A DNA stretch of 64,000 bases from a bacterium (GTDB lineage Bacteria > Sumerlaeota > Sumerlaeia > SLMS01), in contig WGMQ01000062.1 in the NCBI GenBank assembly GCA_016125005.1, positions 1 through 64,000 of the forward strand. Direction: 5' to 3'. Of this stretch, positions 55,619 through 64,000 are shown one piece after another. The stretch's first letter is position 1, and every line of letters starts with the position of its first letter. Under the pieces are notes generated by a model that searched no databases, had not been told where the DNA came from, and saw nothing but the letters and a program-made list of their open reading frames with translations. The translations under genes and the position numbers were made by a program.

Positions 55619-55750
55619 CGTTTTTGTCCCCAGGCGTGCCGCCGGTCGGGCAGCCCGCGCGGCCCAGAGGATCCGGATTCGATTTGAGTTGCCCCATCCG
55701 GTCCAATCCGCCTTTATCGTCGGCAGACTTCGCGCTGGGAGGAACCCTCC

Positions 55751-56089
55751 ATGAAAAAAATCGAAGCAGTCATCAAGCCCCACAAGATTGAGGACGTCCG
55801 CAGTGCCTTGGCGTCGCTCGGCATCCTCGGGTTGACCGCCTGGGAAGTGCGTGGCTTTGGCCGCCAAAAGGGACATCAGGAACTCTACCGCGGCAGCGAG
55901 TATCAGGTGAACTTCATGCCCAAGGTCCGCCTTGAGATCGTCGTGGTCGACGAGCGCGTGGACGACGTGGTGAAGGCGATCACCGAAGGCGCCCAGACCG
56001 GAACCATTGGTGACGGAAAGGTCTTCGTCCTGAACGTCGAGCAGGCCGTCCGTATCCGCACCGGCGAGCAGAACGAAGAAGCGCTGTAA
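55751..56089 (+). CDS. glnB: Nitrogen regulatory protein P-II
   Basis: A 112-aa trimeric signalling protein sensing 2-oxoglutarate and ATP/ADP. MKKIEAVIKPHKIEDVRSAL is the PII start. The T-loop GRQKGHQELYRGSEYQVNFM keeps the tyrosine that is uridylylated in proteobacteria. The C-terminal signature is TGTIGDGKVFVLNVEQAVRI. GGGAGG lies ahead of the ATG. No amtB, glnA or glnD is adjacent, so its target cannot be told from context. Confidence 0.95.
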   Translation: MKKIEAVIKPHKIEDVRSALASLGILGLTAWEVRGFGRQKGHQELYRGSEYQVNFMPKVRLEIVVVDERVDDVVKAITEGAQTGTIGDGKVFVLNVEQAVRIRTGEQNEEAL

Positions 56090-56119
56090 GCCCCGTCATT
56101 CAGCCATGTACCAAACGCG

Positions 56120-56156
56120 ACGAGGGGGACGGGCCGAAGCCCGTCCCCCTCGTTTT
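56120..56156 (+). terminator. Terminator of glnB
   Basis: A perfect 15-bp stem (56120-56134 with 56139-56153) has a tetraloop and is followed by TTT, 30 bp past glnB. Confidence 0.9.
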
Positions 56157-56248
56157 GTGTCACCTTCGCAAAAGTTCAGCCTGGTCGGAAGAGCGAGCCT
56201 TGTCGCAAGGAGCGCTCTGCCTTACACCCGAGGGGACCCGGCGGGTGG

Positions 56249-57031
56249 TTACTTGGTCGTGCTGACCGCAATGGTCATCTCGTTGTTGACGCTCGAGACG
56301 CCCTTCACATCGGAAACGGCCTTTGTCACGAGGGAGCGCTCGGCCGAGTTTTTCGCGATGCCTGTGAGAGTAACGACGCCGTCGCGGGTTTCCACTTTGG
56401 TTTTCAACGCGCTGGTCGAGCGGTGAACCAGGAGCGACGACTTCACTTGAGCGGTTACCGATGCGTCGTCAAGCTTCTCGCCGGCGCTACGCACTTCGGC
56501 ATCAGGGACATCGGAGACGGTCAGCATGTTTTCGACCTTCACGACGTTCTCGATGTCTGCGGCATACTCGCCGGTCAGTTCCTTCTGCGCCAGACTTGAG
56601 GCCACGCCGGTCAGGGTGACGACACCGTCCTTCACATCGATCGTTGTTTTGCTGGAGTTGACATGGCGATGAAGCAGGAGCGTGAGGCGCACCTTACGGG
56701 TGATCCAAGTGTCAGAGTTGTCCGCGGCGACTTCCGCGTTGGTCTCCAGCTGATTGTCCACGCGGGTAACTCCGGTGAGTCCTTCGGCAGTCTCCTGGGC
56801 GAGAGTCTTGTGGGATTCCTCAGCAACCGTCCCGGTGAGGGTCACAACACCGTCCTTAGCGGAGGACTTTACCGAGTCGTCCTTGAGGTAGGTGCGGTAC
56901 ACGTAGGACTCCTTGAAGGAGGTCTCGATCCGATCATCGGCGTCATTGGCGACAGCAGGGGACGTGCTTAGCAACGTGGCGATAGTTGCGGCGACGGCTA
57001 GAATACTGGTGTAGTTAAACTTGCGCTTCAT
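56249..57031 (-). CDS. Exported protein with three BON domains
   Basis: A 260-aa protein with a signal peptide (ILAVAATIATLLSTSPAVA). Three BON modules follow, each marked by the pattern KDGVVTLTG-x-V/A and a following V-x(2)-V-x-N motif (VTRVDNQLET; VVKVENMLTV; VSSVNNEMTI). BON proteins such as OsmY/BamE-associated Kbp types sit in the periplasm or bind phospholipid and help in osmotic or envelope stress. AGAGGA precedes the ATG. It lies on the opposite strand from glnB, with a terminator between. Confidence 0.9.
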   Translation of the reverse strand: MKRKFNYTSILAVAATIATLLSTSPAVANDADDRIETSFKESYVYRTYLKDDSVKSSAKDGVVTLTGTVAEESHKTLAQETAEGLTGVTRVDNQLETNAEVAADNSDTWITRKVRLTLLLHRHVNSSKTTIDVKDGVVTLTGVASSLAQKELTGEYAADIENVVKVENMLTVSDVPDAEVRSAGEKLDDASVTAQVKSSLLVHRSTSALKTKVETRDGVVTLTGIAKNSAERSLVTKAVSDVKGVSSVNNEMTIAVSTTK

Positions 57032-57192
57032 GATAATTCCTCTTTCGTGGTCGGGGCCCAGGGCCCTCAGGTGCGACGCCGCTCAATAACATCCTGCAGG
57101 AGGCTGCGCGCACCGGTGTCGCAGGTGTTCGGGGTATGATACTTCGTGGTTCCCTCGCCGAACCGCACGAGGCAAGTCTATGCGGGCTGAGG

Positions 57193-57540
57193 TTACGTCC
57201 GGGTGTGATGACTGCCCTGATGACCATGGGCGATCGCAGTAATTCTGGACTCGTCGGCGCCCGGAGCGGCGGCAGCGGGTGCGGAACGGGAGACGTTTAT
57301 GCGTCCGCCTTCGTCCTGCATTCTGCCCTTCGCTTCGGTGAGTTGCTTGGACTCCTTCATTTCGGATTCCGCCTTCTGCCAGTTCTCGTCACAGTGTCCC
57401 TGCTGGCAGCCACCTTTCTCGTAGATTGCATAGGCGCGGCGGGCGATGGCGTCATGAATCATCGGATCGGAGTCATTGTGTGCCGGATGTGTCAGGACGG
57501 TGGTGCTCGAGCATGAGTCGGTTCTTGAGGGCTCTATCAT
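57193..57540 (-). CDS. DUF2934-like small protein
   Basis: A 115-aa protein. The middle part (IHDAIARRAYAIYEKGGCQQ and ENWQKAESEMKESKQL) matches the DUF2934 pattern I-x(2)-RAY-x(3)-E-x-G-x(3)-G-x(n)-W-x(2)-AE-x-E. The function of this family is unknown. The start at 57540 has AAAGG ~10 nt upstream. An ATG at 57462 would give only the core domain. It is co-directional with the BON gene, 160 bp upstream of it. The N- and C-terminal parts are weakly supported. Confidence 0.6.
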   Translation of the reverse strand: MIEPSRTDSCSSTTVLTHPAHNDSDPMIHDAIARRAYAIYEKGGCQQGHCDENWQKAESEMKESKQLTEAKGRMQDEGGRINVSRSAPAAAAPGADESRITAIAHGHQGSHHTRT

Positions 57541-58089
57541 AGCTACAGCCTTTCATTGGGAGGAGGGTGGAGGAGCGATTCAGGGGATCGGGGGTTACCG
57601 GATTGCTTGGCTTCGGCCACCCCCTTTTTGCAGCTCCATGGTTCGGCGATTTTGCGGGGCACAAAAAAAACCGACGCGATATCACACCCCATCGGGTGAT
57701 CCATCACGTCGGCTTACTCGTCAGCGGGCCGCCCCTGAAACCGGGAATGCCCCTCATCTAGTCATCCGTCGGCAGGAAGGATCGGTGCTTTGTATTCTAT
57801 CCCGCCAACTTCCATTGTCGCTTTTCGGAACAGCGTTACAAGGAGAATACGAAAGCATCCTCAACCGCGATCGGTGAGATCACACAAAAGCCCGGGCTTT
57901 CCGCCCGTTTCGACCCGAAAACTATTCGGCCGGACCGCGCTGTCAGGTGCCAGACCGGCGTGTCTTTGTTCGATTCGATGGGAAATTCCACCTCCATTTC
58001 AACCTGAGAACAAACCTCACTCAGGGTTTTTGGATCAAGCTATCCTGTGAAGTGCTCACCTCATTCGCAAGGGAACCTGCTTTCCTGTC
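57541..58089. other. 549-bp region without a recognised gene
   Basis: No convincing protein gene on either strand. It is locally less GC-rich than the neighbours and holds the likely promoters of the DUF2934 gene (minus) and the ABC transporter operon (plus). It also holds a terminator-like hairpin on the minus strand (57661-57713) with no known gene before it, which hints at a small RNA or very short gene. Confidence 0.5.
57661..57713 (-). terminator. Orphan terminator-like hairpin on minus strand
   Basis: On the minus strand, CCGACGTGAT pairs with ATCGCGTCGG (one G-U), an internal loop and a CACCC/GGGTG upper stem follow, then eight T residues. It looks like an intrinsic terminator, but no gene is recognised upstream of it (57714-58089). 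Confidence 0.6.
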
Positions 58090-59058
58090 ATGGCTGCCAT
58101 GATTGAAATCAAAAGTCTGAGGAAGGAGTTCGGATCGTTCGTCGCGGTCGACGGTGTGTCGTTCAACGTCGCGCGCGGCGAAGTCCTGGGCTTCCTGGGC
58201 CCCAACGGGGCTGGTAAGTCGACCACCATGAAGATGATCACCGGTTTTCTGGCTCCGACCAGCGGTACCGCGGTGGTGTGTGGTCACGATATTCTCCGCG
58301 ATCCCATGAAGGTTAAGGCGGCGATCGGCTATCTGCCCGAAGGCGCACCTGCCTATCCAGAAATGACGCCGTGGAGCTTCCTGAACTTCATCGGCCAGAT
58401 TCGCGGCTTCCGTGGCGCGGACCTTCGTCGCCGCGTCGACGAGGCGGTGCAGAAGACGTCGCTGGATTCGCACCTTTATGTGCCGATCGAGTCCCTCTCC
58501 AAGGGCTACAAGCGCCGCGTCGGCCTCGCGCAGGCCATCATCCACAACCCCGAAGTCCTCATCATGGACGAGCCGACCGACGGCCTTGATCCGAACCAGA
58601 AGCACGAGGTTCGCAAGCTGATCGGCGAGATGGCGAAGGATAAGGCCATCATCCTGTCCACGCACATTCTGGAGGAAGTCGAGGCCATCTGCACGCGCGC
58701 TGTCATCATCGCCGCGGGCAAGGTGATTGCCGACGGCACTCCGGCCCAGCTCGCCGCTCGCTCCGACCGCCACAACAACATCACCCTGCGTGTCCAGTCC
58801 CGGACGGCGGGGAACTTCAAGGATCACGTCTCCAGCGTCTCGGGCGTCTCCGAGGTGCTGATGGTGCGCGAGCACGACGGCGTGGCGACCTGGCGCATCG
58901 TGCCGAAGTCCGGCGCGGCGCTCATCACGCAGGTCGGCGCCCTTGCCCGCCAGAACAACTGGGAAGTGCTTGAGATTCGTCTCGAGCAAGGCCGTCTCGA
59001 CGAGGTCTTCCGTGACCTGACCGCCGACGCGACCGCCAAAGCCGGAAGGGAGAACTGA
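58090..59058 (+). CDS. ABC transporter ATP-binding protein, GldA/CcmA-like
   Basis: A 322-aa ABC ATPase. Walker A GPNGAGKSTTMKM, Q-loop IGYLPEGAPAYPEM, signature SLSKGYKRRVGLAQA, Walker B VLIMDEPTDGLDPNQ and the switch His in STHILEEVEAI are intact. A C-terminal ~90-residue extension follows, as in ABC-2 exporter ATPases. The signature has K in place of the usual G (LSKGYKRR), which is common in this subfamily. ATGs at 58090 and 58099 are both possible. First gene of a four-gene operon with GldF-, GldG- and DUF4340-type genes. Confidence 0.92.
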   Translation: MAAMIEIKSLRKEFGSFVAVDGVSFNVARGEVLGFLGPNGAGKSTTMKMITGFLAPTSGTAVVCGHDILRDPMKVKAAIGYLPEGAPAYPEMTPWSFLNFIGQIRGFRGADLRRRVDEAVQKTSLDSHLYVPIESLSKGYKRRVGLAQAIIHNPEVLIMDEPTDGLDPNQKHEVRKLIGEMAKDKAIILSTHILEEVEAICTRAVIIAAGKVIADGTPAQLAARSDRHNNITLRVQSRTAGNFKDHVSSVSGVSEVLMVREHDGVATWRIVPKSGAALITQVGALARQNNWEVLEIRLEQGRLDEVFRDLTADATAKAGREN

Positions 59059-59063
59059 CGCTC

Positions 59064-59798
59064 ATGGGCCACACCCTGACCATTGTGAAGCGCGAACTGG
59101 CCAGCTACTTCATCACGCCGGTCGCCTACGTCTTCATCGTGATCTTCCTCTTCCTGACGGGGATCTTCACGTTCTATCTCGGCAGCTTCTTCGAGCGCGG
59201 CATGGCCGACCTCACGCCGTTCTTCGTGTTCCATCCGTGGCTGTACCTGTTCCTCATTCCGGCGATCTCCATGCGCCTTTGGTCCGAGGAACGGAAGCAG
59301 GGCACCATCGAACTGCTGATGACGCTCCCGATTCCCATGTATGCGATGGTGCTGGGCAAGTTCCTCGCGGCCTGGCTCTTCACGGCCATCGCGCTGGCGC
59401 TCACGTTCCCGCTTTGGATCACCGTCAATTACCTCGGCACACCGGACAACGGCGTGATCCTCGCCGGCTACATCGGCAGCTTCATGCTGGCGGGCGCCTA
59501 CCTGGCGATCGGAGCCTTCATCTCGTCGATCAGCAAGAATCAGGTGATTTCCTTCGTCGGTTCCGTCGTCGTCTGCCTGCTGTTCATCCTTGCCGGTTTC
59601 CCCGTGGTGCTCGAGTTCGTCAGCGGCCTCGCGCCGCAGTGGCTCATCAACACCATCAGCCAGTTCAGCTTCCTGACGAACTTCGAGTCCCTGACCAAGG
59701 GGATCATCGACGGGCGTTTCATCGTGTATGTGTTGTCCATGATCGGGTGCTTCCTTTTTGCGAACGCCGTCATGGTTGAAATGAAGAAGGCCGATTGA
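59064..59798 (+). CDS. ABC-2 type permease, GldF-like
   Basis: A 244-aa membrane protein with six predicted helices. It opens with TIVKRELASYFITPVAYVF, typical of GldF-like permeases, and has WSEERKQGTIELLMTLPI, the conserved cytoplasmic motif. It would pair with the ATPase encoded 5 bp upstream. In flavobacteria GldAFG supports gliding and type IX secretion, but this cluster also occurs in many non-gliding bacteria, so the substrate is unknown. Confidence 0.92.
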   Translation: MGHTLTIVKRELASYFITPVAYVFIVIFLFLTGIFTFYLGSFFERGMADLTPFFVFHPWLYLFLIPAISMRLWSEERKQGTIELLMTLPIPMYAMVLGKFLAAWLFTAIALALTFPLWITVNYLGTPDNGVILAGYIGSFMLAGAYLAIGAFISSISKNQVISFVGSVVVCLLFILAGFPVVLEFVSGLAPQWLINTISQFSFLTNFESLTKGIIDGRFIVYVLSMIGCFLFANAVMVEMKKAD

Positions 59799-59820
59799 GG
59801 ACAGGAGGGAAAACACGACC

Positions 59821-61713
59821 ATGCTAGCCAAGAAACTCATCGGAACCGGCGGCCTTGTGACGGCGCTGGTACTTCTTCTGGGGATCAATACGATCTCCAA
59901 CAACTCGATGCGCGGTGCGCGCCTCGATCTGACCGAGAACAAGCTCTATACGCTGACCGATGGCTCCAAGAACATCGTTCGCGAACTGCCCGACCCGATC
60001 ACGCTCCGCTTCTTCTATTCGGAGAAGATCGGCAATGGCGTCCCGCAGATCAACTCCTACGCCACGCGCGTTCGCGAGTTGCTTGAGGAGTACGTCGCCG
60101 TCTCGAACGGAAAGCTCAAGCTCGAGGTCATCGACCCGGAGCCCTTCTCCGAGGCCGAGGAACGCGCGGTCCAGGCAGGCATGCAGGGCGCCCCGCTATC
60201 TCGCTCGGAGAGCCTCTACTTCGGCCTCGAAGCGGTCGACACCACCGACCAGCAGAAGACCATTTCCTTCTTCAACCAGGAGCGCGAACAGTTCCTGGAG
60301 TACGACATCAGCCAGCTCATCTACAACGTCGCGCACCCCAAGAAGCGCAAGGTCGTGGTCCTCTCGCCGCTGCCCGTCAACGGCGAGGATGTCGACCCGA
60401 TGGCCCGCATGATGGGCCGCGCACAGGGTGGGGACCCGTGGGTCATCATCCAGTCGCTGCGCGAGCTGTACGACGTGGAAGTGATCGACAACAAGGTCGA
60501 GGAGCTTCCCGCCGAGATGGACGCGCTGCTCCTTGTCCATCCCAAGGAGCTCTCCGACAAGCTGCTCTACCAGATCGACCAATACGTGCTGAAGGGTGGC
60601 AAGACGGCCGTCTTCGTCGACCCGCACGCGGAGGTCGACCAGCCCCCGTCAAACCCGCAGAACCCCATGCAGTCCATGATGGCCCCCCGCGGATCCGACC
60701 TGCCGACGCTCTTCAAGAGCTGGGGCATTGAACTGGTCAGCGGCAAGGTCGTCGGCGACCGCGACCGCGCCATCGAGGTCCCCACCGGCAACCAGGCTCG
60801 TCCCAAGATTGTTCCCTTCGTCGTCTATCAGGCACTCACCCAGGACGACGTGAACAAGGACGAGACCATCACGAGCCAGCTCAACCGGCTCCAGCTCGCC
60901 ATGCCGGGGGCGCTTCGCAAGATCGAAGGGGGCACGACCACGGTCACGCCGCTGCTCGAGTCCTCCAGCGAATCGGAACTCATCGACGTCGACAAGGTGC
61001 GCATGTTCCCCGACCCGGAGGAGATGCTCAAGAACTTCACCTCGCTGAAGACCAAGCAGATTCTCGCCGCGCGCGTTTCCGGTGTTGTCAAGACCGCCTA
61101 CCCGACGGGCGTGGAGGGCACCAAGGATCCGAATCACCTCGACGAATCCAAGGAGCCCATCAACGTCTTCGTCTTTGCGGACGTCGACATGCTGACCGAT
61201 CGCCTCTGGGTGCAGACCCAGCGGTTCCTCGGCCAGACGGTGCGCATCCCGATGGCGCAGAACGGCGACATGGTGATCAACACGGTCGACCTGCTGAGTG
61301 GCTCGGACGACCTGATCGCGATTCGTAGCCGCGGCAAGTTCAACCGTCCCTTCGAACGCGTGGAGCAAATCCGCAAGGACGCCGAAGAGCGCTTCTCCGC
61401 ACGGATGAAGGAGCTCCAGGACAAGCTGGAGCAGACGGAAAAGGAACTGGCCGACCTGCAGAAGGAGCGCGGCGACTCGGGCTCGGGAGCACTTCTCCTC
61501 ACTGACGAACAGCGCGCCAAGATCGAACAGTTCCAGGAAGAGCGCCTCAAGACCCGCAAGGAATTGCGCGGCGTCGAGCTGGCACTGCGCCAGGACATCG
61601 AGAAGCTCGGCACGAAGATGAAGCTCCTCAACATCGGCCTGATGCCGTTGCTGGTGGGCGTGCTGGCCGTGGGCCTTGGGTTCATGCGCTCGCACCGTCG
61701 CCGTCGTCGTTAA
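59821..61713 (+). CDS. GldG-like ABC-type transport system auxiliary protein
   Basis: A 630-aa protein with an N-terminal membrane helix (TGGLVTALVLLLGINTI), a large extracytoplasmic region and a C-terminal helix (IGLMPLLVGVLAVGLGFM) followed by an Arg-rich tail. RLDLTENKLYTLTDGSKNIV is the GldG/PF09822 signature. A coiled coil (~525-600) precedes the last helix. AGGAGG lies ahead of the ATG. It is expected to work with the ATPase and permease just upstream. Confidence 0.9.
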   Translation: MLAKKLIGTGGLVTALVLLLGINTISNNSMRGARLDLTENKLYTLTDGSKNIVRELPDPITLRFFYSEKIGNGVPQINSYATRVRELLEEYVAVSNGKLKLEVIDPEPFSEAEERAVQAGMQGAPLSRSESLYFGLEAVDTTDQQKTISFFNQEREQFLEYDISQLIYNVAHPKKRKVVVLSPLPVNGEDVDPMARMMGRAQGGDPWVIIQSLRELYDVEVIDNKVEELPAEMDALLLVHPKELSDKLLYQIDQYVLKGGKTAVFVDPHAEVDQPPSNPQNPMQSMMAPRGSDLPTLFKSWGIELVSGKVVGDRDRAIEVPTGNQARPKIVPFVVYQALTQDDVNKDETITSQLNRLQLAMPGALRKIEGGTTTVTPLLESSSESELIDVDKVRMFPDPEEMLKNFTSLKTKQILAARVSGVVKTAYPTGVEGTKDPNHLDESKEPINVFVFADVDMLTDRLWVQTQRFLGQTVRIPMAQNGDMVINTVDLLSGSDDLIAIRSRGKFNRPFERVEQIRKDAEERFSARMKELQDKLEQTEKELADLQKERGDSGSGALLLTDEQRAKIEQFQEERLKTRKELRGVELALRQDIEKLGTKMKLLNIGLMPLLVGVLAVGLGFMRSHRRRRR

Positions 61714-61761
61714 CGGAACTCCTCATCTGACCAAGTCCCAAACGAAAGGCTTCATGCAACG

Positions 61762-63009
61762 ATGAATACGAAGGTAATCGCGATCGTGGGCGCCTTGGCG
61801 GCAGTGGTGGCCGTCGGCGCCATCGTGACAGGCCGGAAGGGAAGTGAGACCACGGAGGTCGTCGCTCCGTCCGAGCTCCTTGTTCCGGTTCTCGACAAGC
61901 GAATCAATGACGTGGCACAGATTCAGGTGGAGGACTCTACCTCCAGCATCACCCTCACCCGCACCGAGGGTATCTGGCGCGTGGTCCAGAGCGACAACTA
62001 CCCCGCGAACTTTACCCCGATCAGCCAGCTCGTGGGCCAGCTCGCTGAGCTAAAGAAGGTCGAGGCCAAGACCTCGAACCCCGACCTATACGACCGCCTT
62101 GAGGTCGAGGATCCCGGTCCCGACGCGAAGAGCAAAGTCGTTCGCCTCTCTGACTCGGGCGGCAAAGACATCGCCTCGATCATCATCGGCAAGAGCTGGT
62201 ACCCGCCCGGTGGCAGCGGCAGCGTCCAGTACCGGTACGCTCGCGTGCTTGGGAACAAGGATTCGTGGCTCGTCTCGGGCAACCTCAACGTGCAGACCAC
62301 TGCGCGCACCTGGATGAACACCGAGATTGTGTCGATCCCCGCCTCCCGTATCCAGAGCGTCGAGGTCACTCATCCCGATGGCGAGACGGTGACGGTTCGC
62401 AAGTCGAAGGAAACCGATCCCAACTACGTGCTCGAGACGCTCCCGCCGATGCGCGAGCTGACCGCTGAGTCACGTCCCAACGAACTTGCTGGTGCGTTCA
62501 CGTCGCTGCGTTTCGACGAAGTCAAGCCCGCCAAGGTTGCTGAGGGGGCCACCACCACGGCCACTTTGGTGGCAAAGAGCTTCGACGGCCTGGTTCTGCG
62601 CGGCGAGATTCGTCCTGAGGATGGGAAGACCTACCTGATCGTCAGCGCCAGCGTCGATGCAGAGACCATCGACAAGGTCAATGCCCAGCGTCAGGCCGAC
62701 GCCGATCAGCAGAACGAGGCCAACAAGGACGTGGAGGATCACGTCAAGGTCGAGCCTCAGTTGGTCGACAAGGCAAAGATCGAGAAGGAAGCGGAGGACC
62801 TGAACGCCAAGGTGCGTGACTGGGCCTACGTGGTCCCCTCCTACCAGTCGGAGCGCTTCCAGCGCCGCAACGAGTTCTACCTCAAGGCTGCGACCGACGA
62901 GGAGATCATTGGCGGGCCCGTGGCTCCGGAACCGTCCGCCGAGGATGATGGTACCAGTGGCGCCGTCACCATCGACTCCGCGCCCGTGGAGCCCGAATCC
63001 AGCAACTGA
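61762..63009 (+). CDS. DUF4340-containing membrane-anchored protein
   Basis: A 415-aa protein with an N-terminal helix (VIAIVGALAAVVAVGAIV). The DUF4340 pattern is clear: VLDKRINDVAQIQVED, SITLTRTEGIWRVVQSDNYP, DRLEVEDPGPDAKSKVVRL, and TTARTWMNTEIVSIPASRIQSVEV. DUF4340 genes habitually follow GldG-like genes, as here (48 bp gap). It probably sits on the outer face of the membrane with the transporter. Its C-terminal ~50 residues are acidic and low in complexity. Confidence 0.88.
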   Translation: MNTKVIAIVGALAAVVAVGAIVTGRKGSETTEVVAPSELLVPVLDKRINDVAQIQVEDSTSSITLTRTEGIWRVVQSDNYPANFTPISQLVGQLAELKKVEAKTSNPDLYDRLEVEDPGPDAKSKVVRLSDSGGKDIASIIIGKSWYPPGGSGSVQYRYARVLGNKDSWLVSGNLNVQTTARTWMNTEIVSIPASRIQSVEVTHPDGETVTVRKSKETDPNYVLETLPPMRELTAESRPNELAGAFTSLRFDEVKPAKVAEGATTTATLVAKSFDGLVLRGEIRPEDGKTYLIVSASVDAETIDKVNAQRQADADQQNEANKDVEDHVKVEPQLVDKAKIEKEAEDLNAKVRDWAYVVPSYQSERFQRRNEFYLKAATDEEIIGGPVAPEPSAEDDGTSGAVTIDSAPVEPESSN

Positions 63010-63030
63010 TCCGTCTATACCCCCGATGAA

Positions 63031-63063
63031 TGAACGAGCCACCCTGCGCGGGTGGCTCGTTCA
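63031..63063. terminator. Bidirectional hairpin between convergent genes
   Basis: A perfect 14-bp stem (63031-63044 with 63050-63063) has a 5-nt loop. It lies between the DUF4340 gene and the convergent glycosyltransferase gene. The tails are only mildly T-rich (ATTTC on plus). A GTCTATAC copy lies just before it, at 63013-63020. Confidence 0.7.
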
Positions 63064-63066
63064 ATT

Positions 63067-64000
63067 TCAAGCGCCCGTGGCGCGGTGGAATTCCTCCAGC
63101 AGCGTTGGCTCTTCCCGCTCCCAGCAATGCCGTTCGCGCGCGGCCTCGCGTGCGGTCCGGCGCATCGAAAGGAGGAGGTCGTTGTCGGAAGCCAGTTGCT
63201 CGATCGCCGCTGCGAGCGCGTTGGGCGTTTCGTCGATGAGCACGCCGGCGCCCGGAGCCTCCTCCATCGCCTCTCGCTGACCGGCAGTCTTTGTCGCAAT
63301 CACCGCCAAGCCCGCCGTCAAGTACTGGAAGAGCTTGTTGGTGATGGTGAGATCGCGGCTTGGAATGAGGCTGGATTCCAGGGCCAGACCGATGTCGTGC
63401 TGCGAGATGGCAGAGTGCAGGTCCGCGTTGGGCACCGGGGCGTGCAGGTGAACGCGGTCGCGCCACGCGGGCGGAATCTGGGAGTCGATCCACCCGCGAT
63501 AACGAGCATAGAGCGTCCCGCGCAGATGCACTTCCACGGGCGCCGAAAGAAGTCGCAGGGCCTCAAAAAGCAACTCCAGGCCACGCCCCGGTCCGATGGT
63601 TTGTGAGAACCAGTGCAGTCGTACAGGTCCACTGCGGGCGATCGTGGGCTCGGCTCCCAACGGGAAGACATTCCGCACCACAGTCGGCGGAGCCACGCCA
63701 TGGCGTTCCGCCAAAGCCGCAGCCAGGGCGCGCGATGTGGTGAGTCGATAGACGCCGCGCCGGAGCAGCGAACCCTCAAGCCTAGCCAAATCCTTCACCG
63801 GTCGGCTGGCGCGCGCGGCAGGAAGCAGGTCCTCTGAAAACCAGTCCTCCAGATCGACGCCCACCGGGAATCCTTCATCGGCGAGGCGGTCCGCAGCCCA
63901 GAGAGCTGCCTCGGAATGCGCGATCACCAGTTGGGGGCGAAGCTCACGAGCCACGCGCAGCATCTCCCGGGGGCACAGCCCGAACCGTTCCGGCAGTCCC
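63067..64000 (-). CDS. Glycosyltransferase, GT4-like, N-terminus outside window
   Basis: The frame is open to the right window edge, so the N-terminus is missing; 311 codons are visible. The C-terminal Rossmann half reads LHWFSQTIGPGRGLELLFEA, VHLHAPVPNADLHSAISQHD, and then IGLALESSLIPSRDLTITNK and LFQYLTAGLAVIATKTAGQ, where GT-B enzymes place the nucleotide-sugar site. VVRNVFPLG precedes it. It resembles capsule or envelope polysaccharide glycosyltransferases. Donor and acceptor are unknown. Confidence 0.82.
   Translation of the reverse strand, partial: GLPERFGLCPREMLRVARELRPQLVIAHSEAALWAADRLADEGFPVGVDLEDWFSEDLLPAARASRPVKDLARLEGSLLRRGVYRLTTSRALAAALAERHGVAPPTVVRNVFPLGAEPTIARSGPVRLHWFSQTIGPGRGLELLFEALRLLSAPVEVHLRGTLYARYRGWIDSQIPPAWRDRVHLHAPVPNADLHSAISQHDIGLALESSLIPSRDLTITNKLFQYLTAGLAVIATKTAGQREAMEEAPGAGVLIDETPNALAAAIEQLASDNDLLLSMRRTAREAARERHCWEREEPTLLEEFHRATGA

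Noticed and set aside
55855-55868. TTTGGC-like dyad inside glnB (TTTGGCCGCCAAA)
   Set aside because: Spacing differs from the two haem-locus palindromes (odd centre), and it lies within conserved PII coding sequence; likely chance.
57136-57516. 126-codon plus-strand frame
   Set aside because: It overlaps the minus-strand DUF2934-like gene, which has a recognisable motif; the plus frame has none.

Overview
This window is GC-rich (about 60-65% by eye) bacterial chromosome, densely coded, with many overlapping start and stop codons and mostly short operons. No rRNA, CRISPR array, prophage or insertion sequence was seen. The lineage cannot be fixed from the sequence. The mix of large exported repeat proteins with dockerin-like, BACON-like and NHL modules, a caspase-like protein, PEGA and DUF4340 proteins, pseudopilins and a Hsp70-kinase fusion suggests a Gram-negative-type environmental bacterium of the planctomycete / Sumerlaeota / Verrucomicrobia kind. 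This is inference only.

Layout. 1-3193: 3' part of a huge exported protein (SdrD/CnaB-like repeats, a DUF11-like domain, 12 NHL repeats). 3368-8474: a Xer recombinase, a caspase-like/PDZ/beta-helix protein and a small membrane protein. 8728-16179: a haem locus: HmuTUV importer, a pseudopilin, a Cys-rich unknown, a HutW-like radical SAM enzyme, a haem oxygenase, a HutX-like carrier and a ChaN-like lipoprotein. Most junctions overlap, and two related palindromes mark its two starts. 16360-20364: a giant anchored protein of carboxypeptidase-regulatory-like repeats. 20368-25729 (minus): a DNA repair operon uvrA-polX-nth. 25890-30197 (minus): a 1435-aa exported protein with dockerin-like and BACON-like domains. 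30728-33412 (minus): FHA-GAF histidine kinase, PEGA lipoprotein, ribosomal protein L19.

33715-39311 (plus): uppS, cdsA, a flippase-like membrane protein, and an RsmB-type rRNA methyltransferase with a ~400-residue basic repeat region. 39312-39670: a hairpin-rich intergenic repeat. 39671-46312: a SPASM radical SAM protein, a lipid-linked-sugar glycosyltransferase, an RlmI-like methyltransferase, and the cmk-plsC-rpsA cluster. 46609-51412: a subtilase-like protein and a dockerin-bearing exported protein. 51588-55385: a Hsp70/TPR-like/Ser-Thr kinase chimera. 55491-57540: tRNA-Ala(GGC), glnB, a BON-domain protein and a DUF2934 protein. 58090-63009: a GldA/GldF/GldG-like ABC system with a DUF4340 protein. 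63067-64000 (minus): a partial glycosyltransferase.

Most notable: the Hsp70-kinase fusion; an 8-base motif, GTCTATAC, present 14 times where about one copy is expected and carried by rare codons in several reading frames; a haem locus encoding both oxygen-dependent and oxygen-independent ring opening with shared TTTGGC-N2-GCCAAA palindromes; and a caspase-PDZ-beta-helix protein.
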